From Lineus longissimus (taxonomy: Eukaryota > Nemertea > Pilidiophora > Heteronemertea > Lineidae): DNA of 64,000 nucleotides. Both the position numbers and the translations under genes were made by a program. The stretch's first letter is position 1, and each line of letters begins with the position of its first letter. Positions 13,001 through 24,231 of the stretch are shown here, in pieces. The notes below the pieces were generated by a model that ran no database searches, had not been told where the DNA came from, and saw only the letters and a list, made by a program, of their open reading frames with translations. Where the stretch lies: NCBI RefSeq assembly GCF_910592395.1, contig NC_088308.1, positions 28,163,501 through 28,227,500 on the forward strand. The letters run 5' to 3'.

Positions 13001-16000
13001 GAGCTTTTGCTGAGCCATGGGGCCAGCACAGCCGCCACAGACCTGGACGAAAGGACAGCACTTCACATCGCATGCGAGTAAGTTGATGTTGTTGAGGCAA
13101 AACCTTCGGTGTGTGCCACCTATGTTGATGACGTACGTGGATGACAGTGTACCACCTACATGGATGGCCAGTCGTGTCGCTGTGGAAATCGAACTCTATG
13201 GTCTTACGGTTGTCTTCCAAGCGTTTGACATGGATTTGGTCGAGATGCTGCCGAAGAACAATAGCACGAACACACCTCACCTTGTGTGTATGGTTCCTGA
13301 GCATCTGGTTAATTGACATACGAATTACTCACTGACTGTCATTTGGAGTCGATGTGAGGGCTTTTGGTCGCAAATTCCTAGCAGTAAACTTAGAGTAGAT
13401 GCGGCAGTCTTTCCAATGACTGACTTACCAAACTCGTTTTCTTGCCTGCTACTTTTGTCTCTGATTACAGGAACAACAGTGTCGGCTGTGCGGAGGCGCT
13501 GATCCACGCCAGTAAAGGAGAGCTGAACGACCCTGATATAGACGGCATGTCTCCACTCCTTCTTGCAAGTATGAAGGGACATCGACATATGGTGAAAGTC
13601 CTCACAGCGCTCGGGGCCGACAACTCTTGCAAGTAGGTACATTTTGGCAATAAACACCATGTTAGGTGATTCGTTTGTTTCTTTTCAATGAGAGTGCCCA
13701 AAGATATCATCATTGATATATGCGCTGTACCATTGTTTTCAGGGACGACCAGAGAAGGACAGCACTGATGCTTGCTGCGATGAACGGTCAGACAGCCGTC
13801 ATGGCCATCCTGCTCGAGAACCAGGCAGACTTGTCGGCGACGGATAAATACAAGGTTAGTATCAACCTTTCCTGTGAGAATATTGCCTCCTGGATGGCGG
13901 TTGAGTACAATCCTATCAGTAGTTTACCTCTCTCACTTCTCTGTGAGTTGCATCCCATGCTTGAAAAAAACTGATTCGTTCTTTTCTATCAGTTTGCATC
14001 TTGTATTTTAGCTTACTGCTCTCCATTATGCTTGCTCCAATAATCACGCAAAAGCAGTCCGGTTACTCCTGGCGAGGAATGCTGACGTTACAGCCACAAC
14101 TCTGAAAAAGGAGACACCCCTTGACTTGGCGGCGATCAACATGGCGAGTGAGGCAACCATTGCTATTCTACAGAGTGACAAGTAAGTGTAGCGAATCAAG
14201 AGCTATATCGAGAACGTCATCCAGCTAAGGATCAATAAAGGAAGTGTCTCGCTGATCATAATGAATACCCTTAAAATCTGATTTACCTTTTGGACAGTTC
14301 TAGCCATGTTTCCAAAAGACATCAGCAGCACTAATGTCATTCATCCGTGGCAGCACCCCGAATCTTGCTGGACCCGAGGGTATAGAGTTGAAAGTGAACC
14401 AACAGTGCGATTCCTCATTTGAACAGTTGGTAATGCTAATCGTGTTTCTTGTTGCAGATGGGAAGAGGCGATGTCAGTAAGAGATGACACAGGATACACA
14501 CCCATGCAGAATCTCATCGTTAGAATTCCAGAAGCAGCAAAGGTGAGTAACCGGCAGAGTGTGTCTGACTGGTCTGGAAAATAACTTAGTTCTACATTTT
14601 CCAGGGGAACATTTTCGACTGCTACACCGGAGCCGATACTGGGTCTAAAGAGTTCACAAGTTTCCACCTTTTCATTTCTTTTCGAGAAGAATGTAATATG
14701 CTGTACTGACTGTCCACTGTACCTCGTTTCTAAAAATCCTTTTCGACTTTCCACCCAGATTGTAATGGACCGATGTGTCGACTCTTCTACTGATGACCCA
14801 ACCGACAAAGATCTTGTGGTAAGTACCTTAAGGAAACTGTCAATTCGAGCGCTGATCAAAGCTGGTTACGTAAAAGAGCAGACGAGACAGCCTTTTAAAA
14901 AGTCCAAAGGAAACACCAGAACAGATCTCGTGACGACCTACTAGAGTACTCTAAGTAGTTGTCGTTCAAACTTTAACAAATGCAACTCAAGCTCATATCG
15001 TGATCATCACATCTACAATACTGGCATGAAGAATAGAAGCAAGTTGTTATTGCGGAGGCAATCTCTCTTGTGTAAGACACCTATTGTCCTATTTCAGATG
15101 CATTTCAACTACAAATTCATCGATCCACATCCAGATGATGCAATGTCAGAGGGAACTAGATGGTGTGCATTAGAGGTAACATACTGCTTGAAGATTTGGT
15201 TCAGCCGATATGTTCTATGCATTGAAAAGACTCATCTGCCACTGAAAACATGGCGTCAATGGCCACAACATCCGTCCACAATTAACTTCTGACCTAGCAA
15301 CAGACTAAATACCTTGCGGATCCAGATTAGCATCTAGATTACGGGTCTTTTCTTTGATGAATTCCTTTGTTAAATGGTCATTGAAAGAGATTAGTATATG
15401 TTGCAGACGATGGCGAAACACAAACGGAAGGAGCTGTTGTCCCATCCACTGTCCCAGAACATCCTCTCGGTCAAGTGGTAAGTGAAAGCAGTTGTATATT
15501 CGTAGATTATGGCTATTGTTAGTTTTATGTTGATGACGGTAATCGTTGATGTTGTGGTGGCTTATTCGCGAACTGAGGGACGCTTTCACTGTGTCAAATC
15601 ATCAAATATTCCTAAATATCAACCTTTTGAGAGAAGCTCATTAAAACGTTTGATAGATGAGTACACACAGTATCGTGCCGACGGACATGGTCATAGGTAT
15701 GAAATATCTCCAATTGTTTTGCAGGACCAGGTTTGCCCGTTATCTCTTCTACGCCAACCTGGCCACTTATGTCCTCTTCGTGGTTCTAATGATGGTGTTC
15801 ATTTTAACTGTCGGCGAGCCAATCCGAACTAGTCATGTTGATGACGTCAATTTGTGCCCAATATACATGCCAGAGGGCCAAGAGGACAATGCTACTCTGC
15901 TGCAATATTACAAGGAGGTGAGTCCTATGAGTTGCTGGAACTTACGCAAGTCCAAATGGAATACAAGAACATTGTGATTTCCTACGTCCAGGGTGGCTGC

Positions 16001-19000
16001 ATTTTAGTTAGACAGAAGTTAGTTACTTAATACCAGCGAGTGTGACTGGCTTAAGGTGTAGGCTGTTTCGTCCGAGTTCATCTGTCCACCTTATATGCAA
16101 GCTCGTGTGGGTCAACAAGTCGCTTTCTGTCCAGCGCTTTGTTGAGTTACCGCGGCAAGTACTATCTGACTAATATGGATAGCTGTCTGTCGCAGTAATT
16201 ATACGTGTTTGACGGTGTGGATTTCAATTTTCAGAATGGTCAAATGACTTGGGAAGATCGTCACTATCATGACAGTTATCACGCAGTCATAGTAGTGCTT
16301 TGTGTGATGATAGCAGCTTGTTTTTGTATCAAGGAGATGGTCTACATCGTAAAGCAGGTAAGATGTCAACTGGGGGGGATGGGAGACCTCATATTGAGTA
16401 CAAAAGCCAACATACACTTGGGTTCACCCGCTTGCTGCACCAGTTAATAGAACGACGGCCTCATGATCAGAAGTCCCGGCTGAGTCACTCATCATTTCCA
16501 TACTTCTCATTTTGAGAAACAATCCTGTTACCATATCTTAATTCAACGATCCATTTTCAGCGGTACCATTACTTCACGCAGGCCAGTAACTGGTTGTCCC
16601 TGTGTGTGATCTGTTTCACATTTGGGGCTGTCTCCCCGCTTATGTACGGACCCTGTCTTCTCCAGTGGAGATGCGCGTGGATTGCATCCTTTACTTGCTG
16701 GATTAACTTCACCATTTACATGAGAAGGTAACTTAAAGCAGACTGAAACGTATGGAAATCGCTCATCAAGAACAATTGACAATAGACATATACGCATACA
16801 ACAACGCACATTCAAATATCTTCAGTAAAGTAACGTTCACCACACATTGTCTCATCTTGCTCTGAGAAAGAAAATATTTGTCATTCAGACTTGAATTATT
16901 GACTGTGATCGAAACTGAGTTTCATCCTTTACTTCACCCTGACACTTGAACAGGCACCTGCCAGGCCAAGTGAGTCATTTCATCTTACATCATACACTAC
17001 ACACTTGAGATGGAGTAATGTATAGAGAGACGAGAATCCGATGATAAGCCATCCTGTAAAGTTCATGAAACTCATATTTGTTTTGATTTCTTTCTTCAGG
17101 ATTGATGGGTTCGGTATCTATGTGATCATGTTCACTGCAGTGTTAGGAAGCGTCTTCAAGGTAAAGGGCTCCTCGGATAACATGTGAAAAGCAAGATTCT
17201 TTAAGTAAAAACTTTAAACTCGTCTCGTCTCAGTCGCTCAGCAAGCGCAGTGTTGCACTTACCGCATTTAGAAATGTGCACAAAAGCGAAAGAGGATCAG
17301 TTTGATAAATTTATAGGATGGTGGACCGTTTGGTCTGTGAGTTCATCCAGCTGGCCTTCAAAATGGAGCCCTAAGTTCGGCTCAAGAGCAGATGGTTCAA
17401 GAGAAACACTTCATGTTTCAAGATTTCACGATGCCCCGCTTTTTTCAGATTCTGGTCCTTATATTCTTCTTCCTGTTCGCCTTCGGATCAGCATTTTACA
17501 TCGTCATGGGAAAACTGGTAAGTTGAGCATCGGTCGGTACAGAGTATTTGCTTCAAAGGAAGAGGTACAAACCTGGCCTAAGCCCAGTCTCAGGTGTGAG
17601 AGTTGATTTAGTGCCCCCGTTTTAAAAGTCCTAGCCTATTGACTAATGTTCCACCGGGACATGACCGCCTGTGAACTTGCTGGCAATGCTATTATGGTTG
17701 TCGTAGGTCCCGGATTCTTTGGGAATGGTAAAACTCACATATGCTTATGCTTACCAAGCCAACTACAGCATGACATGTTTATCCTCACATTAAAACAACA
17801 TATCTCTCTTTAAGGACATCTGGGAGCATATGTACACCAATATAGTGACAGCTCTGGTAATGACGATCGGCGAAATCGACTACTTTGATCAGTTCGTGGA
17901 CATTGACCTCACTCCTTTTGTGTTGGATGCTCACATTCTCCTGATGTTTTTTGTCATCCTGATGCCGATCATCATGATCAACTTATTGGTAAGTTGAACT
18001 CGTCATCAACTCATCTCTCTTTAGGTTTGTTCCCGGTCAGAGACACTGAGCCCGCAGTTGATGTAGTGCACCAGACGCCGTCGTGCAAACGTAGAAGAGG
18101 TTCCTGCCGACAACGCCCTATCCATCCTGGAATTCACTGTGGTTTTGATACTCCTACGTCCCGAGAGGCGGCGTACATTGAAAACGACAAAGCCCCGCAT
18201 TCATACATATTCGGTTATCACCTGCGTCAAAATTATGGTGATTTCAAGTACTGATAATCAATTGATTGATCTGCTAACTGTCTATCTCTCTTTCTTTAGA
18301 TTGGTGTGGCTATTGGAGACATTAGCAGCATTCAGAAAAACTCGTACGTCACCAGATTAAAGCTTCAGGTAAGTCATCGTTGCCTCTTTGTCTTGTTTAA
18401 CCAGGCGGACGACCAATACAGCACACAATAAATTGAGTGGTACTACGCGTTTGATCCGCCACCTCTCCAACCACGTTCGGCCCAACGTTCCCTTATTCTC
18501 CACAGATGTTCCCGCCACCTCCATACTCGTTCGGCCCAACGTTTCCTCATTCTCCATAGATGTTCCCCCCACCTCTCCACACACGTTCGGCCCAAAGTTC
18601 CCTCCTTCTCCATACATGTTCCCCGGGATGTTCCCGTCCCCTTCCAAACATGTCCAGCCCTAGGTTCTCACCTTTGCCATATGTTCTGCATGCCAGTTCG
18701 CAGGTCTTTTAAATTGTGAATTTGTAATCTCCTCCAGATGTATGTGATCAAGGACATGGAGAATGCCTTCCCCAGGATGATCCAGAGGAAGCTCTACATG
18801 GGCGGGTACACGGTAAAGCCGAATGCAAATGGAGGCTCGTACTGGGGAAAGATAAAGGAATACTTCGGGAGCCCCACAGCTATCAATTTCCTGCTTGAGG
18901 AGGAACCTAAAGAGGAATTGGCTACACAGACAGACATTCATAAACTCAAAGCAAGGTACGATGAGATGATAGTAACTTTAAAAACGAATAAAGAACAGGA

Positions 19001-19321
19001 ACCTGTTACTGTCGTCACTCAGATTAAGAACACAGTGGTAGCCATGCTTTGCTGTGATTACCCAGTCGCACCTGTCACAGTTCTCAGTTGACAGTATAGT
19101 GAGGGGACGGGTAGTATTGTGAGGGGGGGGGGGCAAGTTGGCAACTCTCCCTATCAATGTATGCCGGAACTCCATGGCGTTATTTGTACACTTTCAGACT
19201 GCAGCACATACTCACCCTGATGGACCATCAGAGTGAACTAATGCAAAAGATGGCGCAGCACATGCAGCTGGAGTCTAAACCCGTTCCCTTGGATGCCCTG
19301 TCTCACAGCAGCGAATTCTGA
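7089..19321 (+). CDS. TRPA1-like ankyrin-repeat cation channel, complete
   Basis: 28 coding exons giving 1158 aa, close to the usual TRPA1 length (human about 1119). Exons: 7089-7295, 8807-9059, 9225-9400, 9718-9825, 10149-10257, 10509-10609, 10771-10818, 10928-11052, 11169-11217, 11402-11596, 12653-12739, 12995-13077, 13471-13632, 13743-13854, 14012-14181, 14458-14542, 14759-14818, 15098-15175, 15407-15477, 15725-15917, 16235-16357, 16561-16727, 17100-17160, 17449-17517, 17815-17988, 18300-18368, 18738-18955, 19198-19321. Residues 70-660 hold about 16 ankyrin repeats (GTTPLH, NNTPLH, GQTALH, DRTALH). S1 to S6 span about 760-1022, with filter GEIDYF in exon 17815 and the post-S6 helix IGVAIGDI. 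The tail ends in LSHSSEF. Start chosen at 7089 because exon 1 joins in phase as TVFQ/AARQG, the usual TRPA lead-in. The pre-S1 region reads KWEEAMSV where human TRPA1 has the electrophile-sensing WDECL, so the key cysteine is absent. Confidence 0.92.
8070..8088. repeat. Poly-G run in TRPA intron 1
   Basis: Uninterrupted run of about 19 G inside the 1.5-kb first coding intron. It is a simple repeat, prone to slippage and sequencing error. Similar but shorter runs occur near 36861 (C), 50767 and 51224 (G). Confidence 0.8.
12202..12388. mobile_element. 187-bp MITE, copy 1, in a TRPA intron
   Basis: This 187-bp block recurs at 31672-31858 with only a handful of substitutions and two compensating one-base indels. 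Its ends form imperfect terminal inverted repeats: the first 22 bases (TATACACCTTTCCAGAAATG..) match the reverse complement of the last 22 (TATACATGCTTCCCGAAATT..) at 17 positions. Both copies begin and end with TA, as expected for a TA target duplication of the Tc1/mariner type. It has no coding capacity. It sits in the intron 11597-12652. Confidence 0.75.
18476..18640. repeat. Degenerate 54-57-bp tandem repeat in a TRPA intron
   Basis: The phrase TTCGGCCCAACGTTCCC recurs at 18476, 18530 and 18586, each followed by a pyrimidine-rich stretch with TTCTCCA and ATGTTCCC. About three diverged copies of a 54-57-bp unit lie in the intron 18369-18737. Confidence 0.65.
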
Positions 19322-19496
19322 TGGCATGAGCAGTAGCCTGTCCGACGGTTTAGAAATGACCACAACTGGGAAGGGAGGACGCTGTGTTGGTGATTTCATA
19401 GCCCACTGATAATACGCTCTGGCCGCAGTGGACCGACCTTGGTCCGCCCCCTAACTCTTATGGAACCGTTAGTTTTAATGTAATGATTTTAACGAA

Positions 19497-19502
19497 AATA
19501 AA
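19497..19502 (+). terminator. Probable polyadenylation signal of the second TRPA gene
   Basis: AATAAA 176 bp after the stop at 19321. A second AATAAA at about 19783 could serve as an alternative distal site. Confidence 0.5.
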
Positions 19503-19899
19503 TTGAATATATGATGCCGTTTAGGATATTTTACATGTCAAATGATAGTCATACCCTGTTCAACTAATAGTGCGCGTGTATCAGGGCAACACCGATTTGT
19601 GGGCACAACATACAGATATATTTTTGTAAAACAGGTAGGCCTATGGTGTTGGTCTTCAGTTATCATTGATGTTGTTAGTCAGTATTACCTAAGTGTCTGT
19701 ATGAATCTGTATAATTTGTTGTATGTTATGCTCGATACATCTCATTGCAAGGTGTAATGACAATGTTATGTCCTTTTTAGCAATAAAATGATAAAGATCA
19801 AAATTCGATATCGTTACTTACATCATTTAAAATTTTTCTGACGTGTTTTCCAATGTTAACAACCAAATAATTGAGCCGTGGACCCAGTGGACCGGGCTC

Positions 19900-20470
19900 G
19901 TTCCTCTCTCAGGACTCATCGAATGAGGGCTACAATCACATGCCGATCGGATTACGGGCTACACGTCCTAACCCAGGGCGCATCAGCGATAGCCGTGGAG
20001 GCTCTTTAAAGGGTGGAGAACCAGGCCATGAGATTAGTTAGTGGTGCAGTCAGGCACCTCTTGCCAGGCACTCGGGCACAGGCTGGGAGTTTACAGCATC
20101 AGGGACAGGCAAAAAGGAGCTCATGCGAATCGCATTTACACCCAGTCGTCCACTTTATGACGAGGTTGAACTCATCCCGCAACGACTGTCAACCGTCAGA
20201 TCCTGGGTGAGATGCTCACGGGAAACGGTGGAAGCCATTTACCCCTTTGGAGAATATCCAGTCGGGTGAGTCGATATCGTACGAGAGGGAGACATTCACA
20301 GTGGGGGCGATCGGATCAAGAACGTGGAGGGATTTGCCTGGAGAGGTGAACCACATCCTTGTGAGAAAGCTGCTAGAAGATATATCACCATCGAGCGATG
20401 GTCATCGCCACTGATGTATCCATCCGAGGAAAACCACATCCTGGGGTGGAGCGGTGTGGAAGGATAACAA
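19900..20470 (+). mobile_element. Degenerate non-LTR retrotransposon (LINE) fragment
   Basis: Around 20007-20055 the + strand encodes VENQAMRLVSGAVR, very like the VQNQALRLITGA motif found at the end of reverse transcriptase in Jockey/I-type LINEs. Further on, in a shifted frame, GVYSIRDRQKGAHANRIY follows. From 20398 the frame reads ATDVSIRGKPHPGVERCG, resembling the start of a LINE RNase H domain. Frameshifts and stops show that the element is dead. Element boundaries are not clear. Confidence 0.55.
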
Positions 20471-20472
20471 CG

Positions 20473-20922
20473 TTCCCCATCCTCCAATCCATCGATGGCC
20501 GCATTGAAGTGATCTACATCCCCGGACATGCGAGGATTCGATACAATGAAAGGGTGGACTGGCTGCCTGGAAAAGCGGATACATGTTTCCCCATCCTCCA
20601 ATCCATCGGTGGCCGCATTGAAGTGATCTACATCCCCGGACATGCGGGGATTAGATGCAATGAAAGGGTGGACTGGCTGCCTGGAAAAGCGGATACATGT
20701 TTCCCCATCCTCCAATCCATCGGTGGCCGCATTGAAAAGATCTACATCCCCGGACATGCGGGGATTAGATACAATGAAAGGGTGGACTGGCTGGCTGGAA
20801 AAGCGGAGACATGGTTCCCCATCCTCCAATCCATCGGTGACCGCACTGAAGTGATCTACATCCCCGGACATGCGAGGATTAGTTACAATGAAAGGGCGGA
20901 CTGGCTTTGTTCATGCACGTAA
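20473..20922 (+). repeat. 114-bp tandem repeat made of a LINE RNase H segment
   Basis: Four copies of a 114-bp unit start at 20473, 20587, 20701 and 20815, the last one partial. The unit stays open on the + strand as 38 codons containing IYIPGHAGIRYNERVDWLAG, the C-terminal hallmark of retrotransposon RNase H (compare WIPGHxGIxGNERAD). So part of a LINE coding domain has been amplified in tandem. The 174-aa ORF 20398-20922 that results is probably not a working gene. Confidence 0.75.
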
Positions 20923-20989
20923 ACATGGAATGGTGGATGAGCAGCAAGCAGACCAGTCAATGTCAATGGCCAGACAGAGGGCCAGTGAG

Positions 20990-21770
20990 ACCTAGCTGCA
21001 TCTGACACTATCATCTCAAGACATATCACTAGTCCAAGAACAACAAACTGACATATTATATGTCTGAATGGTCCTGACAGAGCTGCATCTGACACTATCA
21101 TCTCAAGACATATCACAACTAGTCCAAGAACAACAAACTGACATATTATATGTCTGAATGGTCCTGACAGAGCTGCATCTGACACTATCATCTCAAGACA
21201 TATCACTAGTCCAAGAACAACAAACTGACATATTATATGTCTGAATGGTCCTGACAGAGCTGCATCTCGCACGATCATCTCAAGACATATCACAACTAGT
21301 CCAAGAACAGCAAACTGACATATTATATGTCTGAATGGTCCTGACAGAGCTGCATCTCACACTATCATCTCAAGACATATCACAACTAGTCCAAGAACAA
21401 CAAACTGACATATTATATGTCTGAATGGTCCTGACAGAGCTGCATCTCACACTATCATCTGAAGACATATCACAACCAGTCAAGAACAACAAACTGACAT
21501 ATTGTATGTCTGAATGGTCCTGACAAAGCTGCATCTGACACTATCATCTCAAGACATATCACAACCAGTCAAGAACAACAAACTGACATATTGTATGTCT
21601 GAATGGTCCTGACAGAGCTGCATCTGGCACTATCATCTCAAGACATATCACAACTAGTCCAAGAACAACAAACTGACATATTGTATGTCTGAATGGTCCT
21701 GACAGAGCTGCATCTGGCACTATCATCTCAAGACATATCACAACCAGTCAAGAACAACCAACAACAAACC
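20990..21770. repeat. 87-90-bp minisatellite, about nine copies
   Basis: The word GCTGCATCT recurs at 20995, 21082, 21172, 21259, 21349, 21439, 21528, 21617 and 21707, giving periods of 87-90 bp. Each unit carries CAAGACATATCACAACTAG and GACATATTATATGTCTGAAT, the latter containing an imperfect palindrome. The last copies use GTATGT in place of ATATGT, so the array has a local variant block. Long minus-strand ORFs across the array only reflect the near-multiple-of-3 period. Confidence 0.9.
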
Positions 21771-22165
21771 ATTTCGATAAGAAAAATACATTGTATTTTC
21801 ACTAAAATCTATACATCACCTTTACCTGGTTACATAACATCACTTGAGCAAATATATACATTGTACATGTGCATATGCAAAAACAATTACATTCAGTGAA
21901 ATCTACATCTTATGACAGGAACTATGAAATAACTTACTGCATTACTGTTGATCACATACAATAGATTGTTCTGGTCACAAATTGGTTAGAACCATAAACC
22001 ACACCTGTTGCATCGATCTATTAGTGGTAATTTCACAATTCATCCCATTAACATTATTATACCCATCATTATAGATTAGCTGTCCATATCGTCTTGTATA
22101 TTACAACAAAATATATTTCCTCAATGATTCTATCATGGACCTTTTAATCAACTCTTTATAAACCT

Positions 22166-22320
22166 GCACTGGAACCTCGAAGGACACCTCTGTGTCAGAC
22201 AGTCCTATCCCTTACAGAGAGGTAGAATTAGGTAGAATGTCAAGTTATCGACCAGCTGCAGAGGCTGTCCGGCTGGTAGAGGTGTCCATTCAGCAAGGTC
22301 CACTCTACAGTAGGAACAGA
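22166..22320. mobile_element. Possible small MITE with GGACACCTCT inverted ends
   Basis: TGGAACCTCGAAGGACACCTCT at 22170-22191 faces AGAGGTGTCCATTCAGCAAGGTCCA near 22278-22303, whose reverse complement is a gapped match. The interior has further nested GACAGTCC/GGCTGTCC halves. This looks like a short inverted-repeat element, with no coding capacity, in the 3' flank of the hub gene. Ends are approximate. Confidence 0.4.
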
Positions 22321-22328
22321 AAGTTTTG

Positions 22329-22334
22329 TTTATT
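22329..22334 (-). terminator. Possible polyadenylation signal of the hub gene
   Basis: TTTATT on the + strand (AATAAA on the minus strand) lies about 340 bp beyond the stop codon at 22672. Nothing nearer matches the canonical hexamer. Confidence 0.3.
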
Positions 22335-22671
22335 CCACACTAAAATGAAACCAATACACAGATCATTTTGGATTCATTAGCCACGTGACGGTCTAGCCAT
22401 CAAGATAGAATATATACCCCCTTCTCAAGTATCTATGAGTATATACTACTACAAAAATGAACATTCTACACTAATTTGTGCTGTTAAGTTGTGGACTATT
22501 TTGATAATATTAAAATATCAAATGTTTTAAAACACACATATTTAGTGCATCAATCAGCGTTATCTATAGAATACTAACATTGCTTAGGCTAACCATTGAA
22601 GCAAACTTGTTAAATGCCATTTTTTGCAATCATGATACTGGTGCCACCATCTCTCTAAACTGGTAAACTGG

Positions 22672-24231
22672 TTACCATTGTGGGGCCGACGTGGCACCAG
22701 AGCGATGAAAGTGAACACTCATCCATCGATTGTTAATCCGATGCCAAACTCGTGTTTCCTCTGACTGCATACTCTTAGTCTTACGATCCCTGCAAGAGAA
22801 ATAAGCATACTGTGACTACTATCGGGAAGAAGAGTCCAACCTCTTCAAAAAGGCACAAAACCAAAGCCTTGGAGTAAAGAAAATTTTCAATTGAAATTGG
22901 TGTTTTTCCAACATCATTTATATAAACAAACTCATAACTTACTTGTCCACGTACTGCGTCACCCTGACATACGCAATACATGCTGCATTCTCACCAAGCA
23001 TGTGAACTTTCGGATTCAAGAGGTGCGTTTTGATGGCATACCCAGGATGTGGTTTAGATATTACTGAAAGAACAATATGTGTACTTGGCAAGTACGAAAA
23101 AGAACAAATGCATTTATATTCCTCCTAATGAAGTCCAAGTCTTATAACACAAGATTGAAGCTTTTAGGGCCATGGCATTACAATAGCAACAGAATCATTG
23201 CAGTGCATTTTCCTTCAAGAATGTATGGCTCCTTCCCATGAATCGAAACACATGCAATTCCTTTCAAAATGCCAATGGTTTACGAGTACTTATAGATAAT
23301 ATCCCAAGTGTCACCTTAAGAAAACATCGAGAACCTTGTATAATTAGTGCTGACTGATATTGACACACTCCACTACAAAAAACGTGTACAGAGTTCACAC
23401 AGTTTTATTCTTAGGATCATGTATGGAGTCCTTAGGGTTTTTACATATCTTACCATGATTATCAAAATAAAACTTATGGAAGTCCATCCCAGCGACAAGA
23501 TTGCTGAATGCTTCTGGTTCAAAGCATGTCAGATTTGGGTCAGTCAACTCGCTGGAAGATAGGATGAAATATGTTTCAGCATGATGTTATCCAATCCATT
23601 TTTTTCTACAGCACTTAACTCAGCAATGATTTCTCATTCAAACTCAGCTGGTAACAATTGACTGGATAATAAAGCATTGTTCACAGTGAAGGCAGCTGGG
23701 ATGGATATTGTAGCAAATCTAAAGTTTTGGTAAACTTACGTGTATCCCTGGTAGTCACCTCTGGTGATGGTCAGGATGAGCCGTTCAGTAAGGTTCAGAA
23801 TGTAATCTTCTTTACCCACTGCAATGCACAAAACTTGCAACTGTAGAAAGTATTTGGGAAATCCCTAAAACAGCACATTCTGATTCAGGATTAGAATACT
23901 CTGGCATTAGCCAGGCGGAGAAATAGCTGCTAGGTGAGAGCACGAAAGTGGTGCTCTAAGGAGAAAGGGGTATCACAACACAGATGAAAACAGGCACCTT
24001 GAGTATTCAAGGACCTTAGAATCTACTTGAAATGTTGGGAGGAAGAGAACTTGTGTATGAAACCAGCGTCACTACTATCCTGATGATAAACAAGAGCAAA
24101 AACAAGCCATTCTCTTTCTATTTCTTTTGGTTCTTCTCTGGTCTAGATTTGAATTTTCTCATCAACCTGAATCCAGCAGTTAAAGACCCACCTTTGTCCA
24201 GTCTGTCATATGCCATTATCCCTGTATTCAT
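22672..24231 (-). CDS. Stand-alone CaMKII association (hub) domain protein
   Basis: Five minus-strand exons: 24192-24231, 23740-23818, 23454-23551, 22943-23063, 22672-22789. Splice sites are canonical, phases 1-2-1-2 close, and the product is 151 aa. The protein matches the CaMKII association domain, the hub that assembles CaMKII into 12-14-mers: [71 protein letters not shown]. The first exon supplies [13 protein letters not shown] and joins in phase, so no kinase, regulatory segment or linker is encoded. The His in MDFH and the Arg residues in YVRVT, EETRVW and FHRSG correspond to hub-cavity residues known to bind GHB-type ligands in CaMKII alpha. It should form a hub-like ring, perhaps mixing with full CaMKII. 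The last four exons are secure. The start exon is the least certain, and an unseen upstream kinase part is the main alternative. Confidence 0.82.

Noticed and set aside
20883-21741. Minus-strand repeat ORFs of the MICLEMIVSDAALSG type
   Set aside because: They are by-products of the 87-90-bp array. The frame shifts wherever unit length is not a multiple of three.
20473-21770. Regularly spaced repeats considered as a CRISPR array
   Set aside because: The repeats are contiguous with no unique spacers, the units are 87-114 bp long and the genome is eukaryotic.
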